This document shows, in pieces, positions 1 through 8,039 of a stretch of 64,000 bases of DNA. The DNA lies in contig NZ_JAGSHX010000001.1 of the NCBI RefSeq assembly GCF_018138715.1, forward strand, positions 434,001 through 498,000. The letters run 5' to 3'. The notes under the pieces are model-generated. The model was not told the DNA's origin, did no database searches, and saw nothing but the letters and a program-made list of their open reading frames with translations. Both the position numbers and the translations under genes were made by a program. How positions within the stretch are numbered: position 1 is the first letter of the stretch; every line of letters begins with the position of its first letter. The stretch is from Streptomyces asiaticus. GTDB lineage: Bacteria > Actinomycetota > Actinomycetes > Streptomycetales > Streptomycetaceae.

Positions 1-38
1 GGCGTTCGGTCGTCTTCGGCCGGCCCCTGGGGAGCGTA

Positions 39-803
39 GTGGCCGTGGCGGACGCGTCAGGAGCACCGCAGGCGGGCCCGCAGATCGCCCAGTTCCTCCG
101 GTTCGGCCTGGTGAAGGTGGCGTGGAAGGGCGAAGGACCGATCGTCCCCGCCATGCCACTGGCCGCCCCGTCCGGCCCCGTCACACCGCCACCGAGCATC
201 GCCCGGCCCATCGTCACCGTGGGCGGGGCGGCGGTCGGCGGTGCGGAGGGTATCGATCTCGTGCCCATGCCCGCCCGCCGGTTCAGCGCCGCCGCGATGA
301 CCCTGGTGTGGTCCAACGTGCTGGTGGAGAACGCCCGCGAGGACCTCACCGGCGCCCTGGACCGCGAGCAGTGGAGCGTCGCCGAACTCAGCGCCCGGAG
401 GATACTGCGGGCCGCGCTGCGCGGGGTGCTCAGCGCCTACGGAGTCAACCCGCTGCCTGCGGACTCCGAGGTCGTCCGCAGGCTGTCCCTCCTCCCGGCG
501 GGGGTGGACACCGACGAGATCCGGGCCAAGGCCCGGCACCTGGCGACGCTCCCGATCGCGTCCACGGCCCAGGGCGGCGCGGCGCTCACCGCGCTGGACG
601 ACTTCGTCGTCCTGGTCCGGCACACGATCGGCGCGCACAGCTTCCCGTCCTCCTTCGACTCCTCGGACGGATGGCGGCAGACCCTGGAGATCGGCTACGA
701 CTGGCTGCGCCTCGGCGCCCACCTCGACGCGGACCTGCCCATCGACGAGGCGAGCGATCTGCTGTCCAGCGGTGGCGCGCAGCCGCATCTCGCCACCACC
801 TGA
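39..803 (+). CDS. Unrecognised helical protein, first visible gene of the AfsA/ACP operon
   Basis: The GTG start has a GGAG four bases before it, and the reading frame is typical Streptomyces coding DNA. I do not recognise the 254-residue product. The first 80 residues are rich in proline, alanine and glycine and probably disordered. Residues about 85-210 look all-helical, with a stretch (ENAREDLTGAL...LSARRILRAALRGVL) that faintly resembles HEPN-type helical bundles. That resemblance is weak and I see no clear catalytic motif. There is no signal peptide or membrane segment. It ends 17 bp before the acyl carrier protein gene, so it is very probably co-transcribed with it. The context suggests a helper or regulatory role in that pathway. 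The operon may begin upstream of the window. Confidence 0.7.
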   Translation: MAVADASGAPQAGPQIAQFLRFGLVKVAWKGEGPIVPAMPLAAPSGPVTPPPSIARPIVTVGGAAVGGAEGIDLVPMPARRFSAAAMTLVWSNVLVENAREDLTGALDREQWSVAELSARRILRAALRGVLSAYGVNPLPADSEVVRRLSLLPAGVDTDEIRAKARHLATLPIASTAQGGAALTALDDFVVLVRHTIGAHSFPSSFDSSDGWRQTLEIGYDWLRLGAHLDADLPIDEASDLLSSGGAQPHLATT

Positions 804-819
804 CGCTGAGGGAGGAACG

Positions 820-1125
820 TTGACGTCAAGCACCGGCACACCAGCGCTGAACGAGGACGAGACGCGGAGCAAGGTGTACGCGATCGTCGGCGCGATGGCG
901 CCCGCGGGGGACGCCACCCTGACCGACGACACCGAGCTCTTCGCCGATCTGGCCTATGACTCGCTCCGGCTCATCGAGTTGACGCTGGCGCTGGAGGAGG
1001 GCTTCGGGCTGGGGGAGCTCGCTCAGGAGAGGACCGCCACGGTCACCACACTCGGCGACATCGTCCGCCTGGTGACAGAGGTACGACAAGAGACCGGGGC
1101 ACGGCGGGCGGAGGCGGGCCGATGA
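820..1125 (+). CDS. Free-standing acyl carrier protein
   Basis: This 101-residue acidic protein carries the phosphopantetheine attachment signature LAYDSLRLIEL, with the modified serine at about residue 48. It is followed by a helix II typical of type II acyl carrier proteins. The TTG start is chosen because GGAGG lies four bases upstream; an upstream in-frame ATG at 772 would run into the preceding gene and has no ribosome site. Its stop overlaps the next ATG (ATGA), so it is translationally coupled to the reductase. The role inferred is to carry a fatty or beta-ketoacyl chain for the AfsA-like condensing protein and/or the reductase encoded just downstream. No ketosynthase is seen in the window, so the acyl chain probably comes from primary metabolism or from genes upstream. 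Confidence 0.9.
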   Translation: MTSSTGTPALNEDETRSKVYAIVGAMAPAGDATLTDDTELFADLAYDSLRLIELTLALEEGFGLGELAQERTATVTTLGDIVRLVTEVRQETGARRAEAGR

Positions 1126-2276
1126 CGGAGCGCTTGAGGATTCTGGTGACCGGCGTGGCCGGGCTGGTCGGCGCGGAGGTCACCGCCCGGCTGGTGGCGG
1201 CCGGGCACCAGGTCACCGCCCTGGTCCACAACCAGCCGGCGGTCATACGCAACGACGGCACCCCGCTGGAGCCGGACGCCGTCACCCGCCTGCCGGGCGA
1301 TGTGACCAAGCCCCGGCTCGGCCTGCCCGAGGCCGCGTACCAGGCGCTGGTCGCGGACGGCCTCGACCGGATCGTGCACTGCGCCGCGATCACCGACTTC
1401 GGCCTTCCCGACGAGGTCTACCAGGCGGTCAACGTCGACGGCACCGCCCACGTCCTGGAGCTGGCCCGCGCCGGTGGGGTGCCGCTCGTGCACGTGGGAA
1501 CCGCCTATGTGTGCGGTGAGCGCGACGGGCTGATCCGCGAGACGGAGCTGGACGAGGGCCAGCGCCTCGCCAACGCCTACGAGGAGAGCAAGTTCCGGGC
1601 CGAGACCCTGGTGCACAAGGCCCAGGCCGACGGGGTGCGGGCCGCGATCGTCCGCCCCAGCATCGTCGTCGGCGACGAGCGCACCGGCGTGGTGCGCGAC
1701 TACAAGAACATCTATGTCGTGCTCAAGCTGGCCACCGAGGGCAAGGTCCGCTCCATCCCCGGCCAGTACGAGGCGCGCCTGGACCTGGTGCCCGTGGACT
1801 ATGTGGCGGACATCATCACCGAGGTCACCCACCGTTTCGAGGAGGCGGCGGGCCGGACCTTCCACGCGGTGGGCGCACCGCTGACGCTGCGGGACTTCTC
1901 CGATGTGATGGCCGAGTACCCGCCGTTCCACGTGCCGCGGTTCGTCCCGCCGACCAGCTTCGACGCCCAGCGGCTGCCCCGCCGGGAGCGGGCGTACTAC
2001 GAGCGTGTCATGACGCTCTACGAGAGCTACTTCCGGCGCCGGATGCGGTTCGACGACTCCCACACGGCGGACCTGGCCGCCCGCAGGCCACCGGCGGACG
2101 GACAGGACTTCCTGCGCGCGCTGATCGACCACTGCCTGGAGACGGGCTACCTGGGCGCACCGACGGCCGACGCCACCGAGGTGCTCGCCCGGCTGAACAT
2201 GACGGGCCCGGACGGGACCTCCACGGCGAGCGGGACCAGCCCGGCCGCGAGCGATGTGAACGGAGCCGGCCGATGA
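1122..2276 (+). CDS. Extended SDR / thioester-reductase-like oxidoreductase
   Basis: This 384-residue protein has a Rossmann fold at its start (TGVAGLVG at residues about 9-16) and a catalytic YEESK motif near residue 152. The overall pattern (VHCAAITDFG, VNVDGTAHVLELA, VRPSIVVGDE) is that of the NAD-binding-4 / carboxylic acid (thioester) reductase branch of extended short-chain dehydrogenases. Relatives reduce acyl-ACP or acyl-CoA thioesters to aldehydes or alcohols using NAD(P)H. Sitting between a free ACP and an AfsA-like enzyme, it may release or reduce an ACP-bound chain; a simple ketoreductase or epimerase is the alternative. It overlaps both neighbours by four bases (ATGA). The C-terminal tail of about 40 residues is rich in threonine, serine and alanine and probably flexible. 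Confidence 0.8.
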   Translation: MTERLRILVTGVAGLVGAEVTARLVAAGHQVTALVHNQPAVIRNDGTPLEPDAVTRLPGDVTKPRLGLPEAAYQALVADGLDRIVHCAAITDFGLPDEVYQAVNVDGTAHVLELARAGGVPLVHVGTAYVCGERDGLIRETELDEGQRLANAYEESKFRAETLVHKAQADGVRAAIVRPSIVVGDERTGVVRDYKNIYVVLKLATEGKVRSIPGQYEARLDLVPVDYVADIITEVTHRFEEAAGRTFHAVGAPLTLRDFSDVMAEYPPFHVPRFVPPTSFDAQRLPRRERAYYERVMTLYESYFRRRMRFDDSHTADLAARRPPADGQDFLRALIDHCLETGYLGAPTADATEVLARLNMTGPDGTSTASGTSPAASDVNGAGR

Positions 2277-3277
2277 CCGACGACACCACGAACGGCCGGC
2301 CCTTCGGCGACGACATATCCCCGGCCCTCAGCTGCGATCCGCGCAAGCGCGTCCTCTTCGGCTCGGACACCTACTTCCTGGAGAGCGTCGAACAGCTCGC
2401 CACCCTCACCGCCGACGTCGACGGCTTCCTCCATCGGCACGCCGCGCTGCTGCTCAAGCCCGACGCCGTGGTCAGCAGGCAGTTGCCGACGGCCGTCGAC
2501 TGGCTGGCCCGGGAGGGCTTCCGGATCGTGGCCGCGGAACGCACCCGGCTCACCCCCAACACCGTGCGGTCGCTGTGGTACTTCCAGTGGAACCTGGCCA
2601 CCCCGGAGCGCCGCCGTCTCGCCGATCTGTTCACCGACACCTGCGATTCGGTGGTGCTCGTGGTGCGCCAGGACGCCGACGGGGCCGAGGCTCCGCCGAG
2701 CGCGCCCGCCTCGGTGGTCCTGACCGAGCGGAAGGGCCCCACCGACCCGCGGGCCCGGGTCCCCGGCCAGCTCCGCTACGCGACCGGCCGCTACAGCTAT
2801 CTCCTGAACCTCGTCCACACCCCCGACGAACCCGCCGACGTGGCACGGGAGCTGGGCATCTACTTCGGTGCGGCGCTCCGCCGGCGGGTCTACGCCTCCG
2901 CGCTGGCGGGCGAGGACCAGTCGGCCCGAGCGCGTGAGCTCGGCGAGCGGTTGCACGCCGAGGTGCCCGAGCGGGATCTCTCCTTCGAACCGGCCGCGGA
3001 ACGGCTCAAGCGGGCCGTGGCGGAGGCGGAGGAATCGCTGGCCCCCGGCGCCGTCCGGGACGAGCTGCGCGCCGCCCGGCTCGCGGCCCGGAACCAGGAG
3101 GGCCACCGGCGCCTGATCGAGGCCGTCTGGCGGGCCGGGCTGCCGCTCGACGCCTGGGACACGGTGATCGTCGGCTCCCATGTCCTGCCCATGAAGCGCA
3201 AGGGGCTGGCGCCCGTACTCGGTGGAGTCAGCGTGTCCGACTGGCAGCACCACCTGGCGCGGTCGGCGGTTCGGTGA
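2273..3277 (+). CDS. Nucleoside-diphosphate-kinase-domain protein with helical C-terminal extension
   Basis: The 334-residue protein contains a recognisable but divergent NDP kinase fold. ALLLKPDAV near residue 60 matches the LIKPDA strand with its active-site lysine. A PGQLRY segment carries the arginine of the usual PGTIR element. NLVHTPDEP...ELGIYF matches NLVHGSDSPE...EIALFF, keeping the catalytic histidine and preceding asparagine. The central Kpn-loop region (LWYFQW) is diverged and a proline/alanine-rich linker is inserted. A C-terminal third of charged helices (residues about 220-330) is outside the family norm. NDP kinases are normally 135-150-residue single-copy housekeeping enzymes, so a doubled-length copy inside a biosynthetic operon is unusual. 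It may phosphorylate a pathway intermediate, or have been recruited as a transferase. ATGA overlap with the upstream gene. Confidence 0.72.
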   Translation: MTDDTTNGRPFGDDISPALSCDPRKRVLFGSDTYFLESVEQLATLTADVDGFLHRHAALLLKPDAVVSRQLPTAVDWLAREGFRIVAAERTRLTPNTVRSLWYFQWNLATPERRRLADLFTDTCDSVVLVVRQDADGAEAPPSAPASVVLTERKGPTDPRARVPGQLRYATGRYSYLLNLVHTPDEPADVARELGIYFGAALRRRVYASALAGEDQSARARELGERLHAEVPERDLSFEPAAERLKRAVAEAEESLAPGAVRDELRAARLAARNQEGHRRLIEAVWRAGLPLDAWDTVIVGSHVLPMKRKGLAPVLGGVSVSDWQHHLARSAVR

Positions 3278-3292
3278 CACGGAGGGGGAAGC

Positions 3293-4282
3293 ATGGACAC
3301 GGTGGAATTCAGCCAGACGGTGCCGCGTGAGCTCGTCCATCGGCTGAGCCTGGCCGAGGTGTTCCTGACCGGTGTGCTCGCCCGGGACGAGGACACCCTC
3401 GACATCGGGGTGCAGATACCCCGCTCACACGCCTTCTACCGGGACACGGCGGGCTGCCGCCACGTCTACGACCCGATGGTCCTGGTGGAGGCCGTCCGGC
3501 AGTCGCTCCTCATGCTGGGCCACGATCTGTTCGAGAACCCGTTCGGCACGAAGTTCATCCTGCGGGACATCGCCCTGCGCGACGCGGACATCACCGCGCT
3601 CGCGGTGGGCGACGTACCCACCGAGGTGGTGCTGCGCTGCCGGATCGTGCGCCGCTTCCGTGGCCGCGAGGGGCTGAAGGGGGCGCGGCTGTCCTACACC
3701 GCGCTGATCGGTGAGCGCGTGGTGGCGACGCTGGAGGGCTCCATGTCCTGGCTGACGCCCGCCCGGTGGCAAGCGACGCGCGAGGAGGTGCGTGCCACGC
3801 TGGGGCTGCCCGTCCAGGCCACGTTCACGGCCTGTGAGCCGGGGGAGCGGATCGGGGAGGCCCTGGTCGACCGCAGGGACGCGGCGAACGTGGTCATCTC
3901 CCCGCTTCAGCTCCAACTCGCCCCCGACGGCGCCGAGACGGGGACCGCGCGGCTGCTCGTGGACACCAGCCACCCCGTGCTGTTCGACCACCCCCTGGAC
4001 CATGTCCCCGGCATGCTGACCCTCGAGGCGTTCCGGCAGCTGAGCCTCGCCACCGCCGTGGAGACCGGGGCGCTGCCGTCGGCGTCGGCCGTCCTCACCG
4101 GGCTGAAGGCGCGCTTCACCGGCTTCGGCGAACTGGATCTGCCGATCACCTGCGAGAGCGTCCGGGTGGAGGACGACGGGACGAGCGCCGTTCTGCGCTG
4201 CGTCATGCGGCAGGCCGGGCACACCATCTCCGACGGCGAGCTGCGCCTCACCACGGCGCCCACGGAAGCGCGGCCGATATGA
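3293..4282 (+). CDS. AfsA-family A-factor biosynthesis hotdog protein
   Basis: The opening TVPRELVHRLSLAEVFLTG is the hallmark of the AfsA/ScbA/BarX family. The 329 residues form two AfsA hotdog repeats, about 10-160 and 185-325, the second marked by DHPLDHVPGMLTLEAFRQ. AfsA proteins condense a beta-ketoacyl thioester with dihydroxyacetone phosphate, the first step to gamma-butyrolactone, butenolide and furan signalling molecules in Streptomyces. A strong GGAGGGGG site precedes the ATG. Unlike usual signalling loci there is no adjacent butyrolactone-receptor (TetR) gene and no obvious butenolide-phosphate reductase. Instead it is embedded between an NDP-kinase-like protein and a UbiA-like transferase. 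I infer that a butenolide-like unit is built as part of a larger product; conventional signalling is the alternative. Confidence 0.92.
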   Translation: MDTVEFSQTVPRELVHRLSLAEVFLTGVLARDEDTLDIGVQIPRSHAFYRDTAGCRHVYDPMVLVEAVRQSLLMLGHDLFENPFGTKFILRDIALRDADITALAVGDVPTEVVLRCRIVRRFRGREGLKGARLSYTALIGERVVATLEGSMSWLTPARWQATREEVRATLGLPVQATFTACEPGERIGEALVDRRDAANVVISPLQLQLAPDGAETGTARLLVDTSHPVLFDHPLDHVPGMLTLEAFRQLSLATAVETGALPSASAVLTGLKARFTGFGELDLPITCESVRVEDDGTSAVLRCVMRQAGHTISDGELRLTTAPTEARPI

Positions 4283-4325
4283 CCGCCGCCCCCGGCACGC
4301 TCGACCGTCCCATGCCCGGGAGACG

Positions 4326-5243
4326 GTGGCGGCGTTGAGCGATGTCCTGACCGCCTCCCGCGTGCCGGCCCGGCTGGGCCGATTCGTACTGCGGATGTTC
4401 CGCCCGCAGATCTACGTCACCTACGGCGTGCTGTGGACCCTGACCCTGGAAGGCTCGGCCGAGGCACTCTCCGGGCCCTCCTCGCACTGGACACCCTCCG
4501 GGGCGACCGTGGTGCGCGCGGTGAGCGTGGTGCTGGCCCTGCTGTTCGCCCGCATGGTCGATGAGCAGAAGGACCTGGAGTACGACCGCCGGCACAACCC
4601 GGACCGGCCGCTGGTGACCGGCGCCATCACGGCGGCGGAGCTGCGCGGCGCCATGGCGCTGATCACGGTGGTCGTCGTCGTGCTCAACGCAGTCGTCTCG
4701 GCCCTCTCGGTGGTGCTGATCCTGCTCGCCCTCGGATACACGCTGTTCCTGGTCGCGCTGGAGCGCTGGTCGCCGCGGATCGGCGAGGCCCTCATCGCCA
4801 ATCTCCTCGTCAGCTACCCGGTGCAGCTGCTGCTCTCCGGCTACCTCTATGTCTCGCTGCTGACCAGCGACGCGATCGACGGTGACGGGCGGGCCGTCCC
4901 GCTGATGGCCATGTTCGCCTGCGCCTTCCTCCAGTTCGAGTTCGCGCGGAAGACCGAGTGGCGGCGGGACCCGGAGGCACGGCTGTACTCGGAGGTGTTC
5001 GGCCCGCGCGGCAGCGCCGCCGTGTGTCTCGCTCTCGCCGTGGGCGCGGTGGCACTGGGGCTCCTGCTGTTCGGGACGCGGGGCCTGCTGCCGGCGCTGA
5101 GCATCGTCTTCCCCGCGCTCGGCGCCTGGCGCTTCCTCGTACGCAGAAAGCCATCCGGGCTGATGCTCCCGGCGATGGGCTTTGTGCTCTTCTTCAACCT
5201 GCTGTGTTTCTACGGCTCCACAGCGATCGCGATCGGACGGTGA
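4326..5243 (+). CDS. UbiA-like integral membrane (prenyl)transferase
   Basis: About 305 residues with seven to nine hydrophobic segments. The first cytoplasmic loop (ARMVDEQKDLEYDRRHNPDRPLV) has the DxxxDxxxD spacing of UbiA-superfamily metal/diphosphate binding motif 1, followed by the usual RPLVTG. The second aspartate motif is degenerate (FEFARKTEWRRDPEARLYSE), so the polar acceptor or donor may be unusual. UbiA enzymes transfer prenyl groups, or phosphoribosyl groups in DPPR synthase, between diphosphate donors and acceptors in the membrane. The GTG start is picked for the GGGAGA just upstream; TTG at 4335 is possible. An ATG overlapping the AfsA stop opens only a 19-codon frame. It overlaps or abuts the amidohydrolase gene, so it belongs to the same operon. 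Confidence 0.82.
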   Translation: MAALSDVLTASRVPARLGRFVLRMFRPQIYVTYGVLWTLTLEGSAEALSGPSSHWTPSGATVVRAVSVVLALLFARMVDEQKDLEYDRRHNPDRPLVTGAITAAELRGAMALITVVVVVLNAVVSALSVVLILLALGYTLFLVALERWSPRIGEALIANLLVSYPVQLLLSGYLYVSLLTSDAIDGDGRAVPLMAMFACAFLQFEFARKTEWRRDPEARLYSEVFGPRGSAAVCLALAVGAVALGLLLFGTRGLLPALSIVFPALGAWRFLVRRKPSGLMLPAMGFVLFFNLLCFYGSTAIAIGR

Positions 5244-5257
5244 GAGAGGTGCGGCCG

Positions 5258-6535
5258 GTGATCATCGACAAGGTGCGGATCTTCGACGGGACGGCGATGC
5301 TGGGGCCCGGGGCGGTGGAGTTCGCCGACGGGGTCATCACACGCGTCCTGACGGAGCCCACCGCGGCACCGGGGGCATCGGCGTCGGCCGATGTGATCGA
5401 CGGCACGGGCCTGACGCTGCTGCCGGGTCTGATCGACGCGCATACGCATGTGTTCGGCGCCGAGAGCAATCTCGAACTGGCGCTGGCCTTCGGTGTGACG
5501 ACCGAGCTGGACATGTTCATGGGCCCGCCGGAGCTCACCCAGGCCCTGTGCACGGCGGCGGGCGAGCGTGCCGACCTCGCCGATATGCGCAGCTCGGGGC
5601 TGGTGGCAAGCGCGCCCGGAGGGCATCCCGGCCACGCCATGCCGCTGCTGCCGACGGTGGCCGGGCCCGATGAGGCCGACGCGTTCGTGGCCGCGCGACA
5701 GGCGGAGGGCGCGCACTTCATCAAGATCATCGTGGACGATGGGGCGAACCACGGGATGTCGCTGCCCGCCCTGGACCGGGCGACCGTGACGGCGCTCGCC
5801 GACGCCGCGCACCGCCGTGGCCTGCTCACCGTGGCTCATGTGTCCGCCGGGTGGTCCGCGCGACTGGCCCTGGCCAGCGGTGTGGACATGCTGACGCACC
5901 TTCCGCTGGAAGCCGCTCTGGCCGACGCGTTCATCAGCCGGACCGCGGACGAGAGGCGGGTCGTCATCCCCACCCTGGCCATGCTGGAGGCATCCGCCCC
6001 GGAGACCTCCTCCCGGCCCCGTACCGGACGGTCGCTGGCGGCCGATCCGCGCATCGTCGCCTACCTCCCGGATCACGCCCGTACCGCGATCGCGGAAGGC
6101 CGTGAGGGCCTCTGCGTGGAGAAGGAGTCCCCCGAGCACCACTTCACCCACGCCCTGGCGAGCGTGGCCCGGCTGCACCGGGCTGGAGTGCCCGTGCTGG
6201 CGGGAACCGACACCAACTACCGGCCCGACCGCGCCTGCCCGGTCGTCCACGGCGCCAGTCTCCACACCGAGCTGGCCCTCCTCGTGGAGGCCGGACTGAC
6301 TCCGGCGGAGGCGCTCACGGCGGCGACCTCGGCGCCCGCCACGCACTTCGGCCTCTACGACCGCGGGGTGATCGCGCCGGGTCGGCGCGCGGACCTCGTC
6401 CTCGTAGAAGGCGACCCCACCGAGGACATCACCCGCACCCGGGCGATCGAGGCGATCTGGCGCGGCGGCGTCCGCTTCGACCGCGAGGCGTACCGCGGGC
6501 GCTTCGCCACAGGAGCGGGCGCGACACGCGCGTGA
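5258..6535 (+). CDS. Amidohydrolase-superfamily metalloenzyme
   Basis: Typical imidazolonepropionase/prolidase-like amidohydrolase of about 425 residues. Metal ligands are visible as LIDAHTHVF (HxH, about residue 60), a lysine in HFIKIIVDDG, HVSAGWSARLA, HLPLE and the late aspartate in VLAGTDTNYRPD. A C-terminal beta domain ends with GRRADLVLVEGDP. Such enzymes hydrolyse amide, lactam or sometimes lactone bonds. GTG at 5258 is favoured by GAGAGG eight bases upstream; GTG at 5240, which overlaps the preceding stop, is an alternative. The gene lies in the AfsA operon, so its target is more likely a pathway intermediate or shunt product than a nutrient. No signal peptide. Confidence 0.88.
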   Translation: MIIDKVRIFDGTAMLGPGAVEFADGVITRVLTEPTAAPGASASADVIDGTGLTLLPGLIDAHTHVFGAESNLELALAFGVTTELDMFMGPPELTQALCTAAGERADLADMRSSGLVASAPGGHPGHAMPLLPTVAGPDEADAFVAARQAEGAHFIKIIVDDGANHGMSLPALDRATVTALADAAHRRGLLTVAHVSAGWSARLALASGVDMLTHLPLEAALADAFISRTADERRVVIPTLAMLEASAPETSSRPRTGRSLAADPRIVAYLPDHARTAIAEGREGLCVEKESPEHHFTHALASVARLHRAGVPVLAGTDTNYRPDRACPVVHGASLHTELALLVEAGLTPAEALTAATSAPATHFGLYDRGVIAPGRRADLVLVEGDPTEDITRTRAIEAIWRGGVRFDREAYRGRFATGAGATRA

Positions 6536-6612
6536 GCGCGTTCTCCCTGGGACGACACGCTCATGAACGGGAGAGACGACATGAGAGACCACCACATGAA
6601 GCGGAGGACCAC

Positions 6613-7476
6613 GTGACCGACGGACACGAGCGCCTGGCGGGAGTCAGCAGCACCGCGCTGTTCGTGGGCATCACCCGCGCGGACGAGAGCCGGCGCCCGG
6701 ACCGGCTGTTCGAGGACACCCTGGCCACGCGTTTCGTCGACGCGGCGGGCCCCGAGCAGCAGGCGGTCTGGACCGAGGGGCAGGGAAAGCTGTTCACCGA
6801 GGCCATGGGCGACTACTTCGCCCTGCGCACCCGGTACTTCGACGACTACTTCATGCAGGCGTGCGCGGCGGGCTGCCGCCAGGCGGTCCTGCTCGCGGCG
6901 GGCCTGGACACCCGTGCCTTCCGTCTGCACTGGCCGGACGGGACACGCCTCTTCGAACTGGACCGGCCCGATGTGCTCGACTTCAAGGAACACGTCCTCC
7001 AGGGCGAGAAGCCGCGCTGTGAGCGCGAGGTGATCGCGGCCGACCTGCGCGAGGACTGGCCCTCGCTGCTGGCGAAGCAGGGCTTCCGCGAGGACGTGCC
7101 GACGGCCTGGCTGGTCGAGGGGATACTCGTCTACCTGCCCGAGCGCGATGCGGACCATCTGCTCGACCGGATCACCGCGCTGTCCGCGCCGGGCAGCCAT
7201 CTCGGGGTTGAGCATGTCACCCGGGAGATGGTGAACACCGGCCAGGCCCAGGAGGCGGCGTCCGCCTCACCGGAGGGCATCATGGGCATGCTGTCCTCCC
7301 TGTGGAAGAACGAGATGACGCAGCCTCCCGCCACCTGGCTCGCGGGCCACGGCTGGAGTGCCGCCGAAGAAGCCCTCACCGACCTGGCGGAGCGCCACGC
7401 CCGGCCCGTCCCTCCGGCGTTCGACCCGGCCCTCCCCGGCACGGGCCGCGTCCGTCTGCTGACGGCCGACCGCTGA
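6613..7476 (+). CDS. Class I SAM-dependent methyltransferase (leucine carboxyl methyltransferase-like family)
   Basis: The pattern SSTALFVGITRADES at the N-terminus, YFALRTRYFDDYF, VLLAAGLDTRAFRLHW (SAM-binding glycine motif) and WLVEGILVYLP identifies the PF04072 / TIGR00027 family common in actinobacterial polyketide and natural-product loci. Members methylate oxygen, often carboxylate or phenol. The GTG start has GGAGG five bases upstream; an in-frame start at 6532 overlapping the previous stop lacks a site. At 287 residues it is normal length. It is the last gene of the operon that begins at or before position 39, separated from the amidohydrolase by about 77 bp. It is probably a late tailoring step. 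Confidence 0.88.
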   Translation: MTDGHERLAGVSSTALFVGITRADESRRPDRLFEDTLATRFVDAAGPEQQAVWTEGQGKLFTEAMGDYFALRTRYFDDYFMQACAAGCRQAVLLAAGLDTRAFRLHWPDGTRLFELDRPDVLDFKEHVLQGEKPRCEREVIAADLREDWPSLLAKQGFREDVPTAWLVEGILVYLPERDADHLLDRITALSAPGSHLGVEHVTREMVNTGQAQEAASASPEGIMGMLSSLWKNEMTQPPATWLAGHGWSAAEEALTDLAERHARPVPPAFDPALPGTGRVRLLTADR

Positions 7477-7501
7477 CCGGCCGCCACCCCGGGCGCTCTC
7501 C

Positions 7502-7532
7502 TTGACCTCAACTCAGGTTGAACTTCTACGGT
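7502..7532 (+). promoter_or_regulatory. MerR/SoxR-like promoter with overlong spacer and central dyad
   Basis: TTGACC (7502-7507) and TACGGT (7527-7532) are separated by 19 bases, longer than the usual 17. The spacer contains the dyad TCAAC-TCAG-GTTGA (7508-7521). This is the architecture bound and untwisted by MerR/SoxR-type activators. It drives the MarR-type gene starting at 7579. The regulator is not evident in the window; autorepression by the MarR protein through the dyad is the alternative. Confidence 0.55.
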
Positions 7533-7578
7533 CGATCCCATCGTCAATCGAGTTCACACAATGACGGAGGGACCGGCC

Positions 7579-8037
7579 GTGGAGTACTCCCACAGCGACG
7601 CCGAACTGATCAAGCAGCCCATCGGATACTGGAGTTGGGCGGCCTACAAGGCCGTGGTCAGCCGCATCCAGGCCGCTCTCGCCGGGATCGACGTCACCCA
7701 GCCACAGTGGTGGGTCATCGCGCAGGTCGCACGCGCCGAAACCGTCAAGACCCGCGGCGAGGTGTCCGGCCTCCTCCGCAACTATCTCGACGCCGGTCCG
7801 GAGGTCATGGAGGCGGAGATCGACCGGGCCATCGCCCTGGGCTGGATCACCGAGGACGCCGAGGGACGCCTGCGCATCACGGAGGAGGGCCGGGCCCTGT
7901 ACGACAAGGCCGCGGCCCTCCAGGACGAGCTGTGGGCGGAGCGGCACGCGGGCATCTCCGACGAGGAGTACCTGACGACCATGAAGGTGTTGCAGCGCTT
8001 CATCCACAACACGGGTGGACACGCCTGGCACCACTAG
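7579..8037 (+). CDS. MarR-family winged-helix regulator
   Basis: About 152 residues. The body reads as a MarR winged helix: GYWSWAAYKAVVSRIQAAL dimer helix, QPQWWVIAQVARA, a recognition helix region, and the wing GWITEDAEGRLRITEEGRAL. GTG at 7579 is preferred because GGAGGG lies six bases upstream; ATG at 7561 contains that site within its own first codons. The gene stands alone after the AfsA operon, so its targets are unclear. It could respond to the product of that operon or regulate itself through the dyad at 7508-7521. The stop codon lies in a small palindrome (CACCAC-TAG-GTGGTG) at the edge of the inverted-repeat element that follows. Confidence 0.85.
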   Translation: MEYSHSDAELIKQPIGYWSWAAYKAVVSRIQAALAGIDVTQPQWWVIAQVARAETVKTRGEVSGLLRNYLDAGPEVMEAEIDRAIALGWITEDAEGRLRITEEGRALYDKAAALQDELWAERHAGISDEEYLTTMKVLQRFIHNTGGHAWHH

Positions 8038-8039
8038 GT

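Noticed and set aside
4279..4338. A 19-codon frame starting with an ATG that overlaps the AfsA stop.
   Set aside because: It is too short, has no family signal, and the UbiA-like gene starts in another frame within it.
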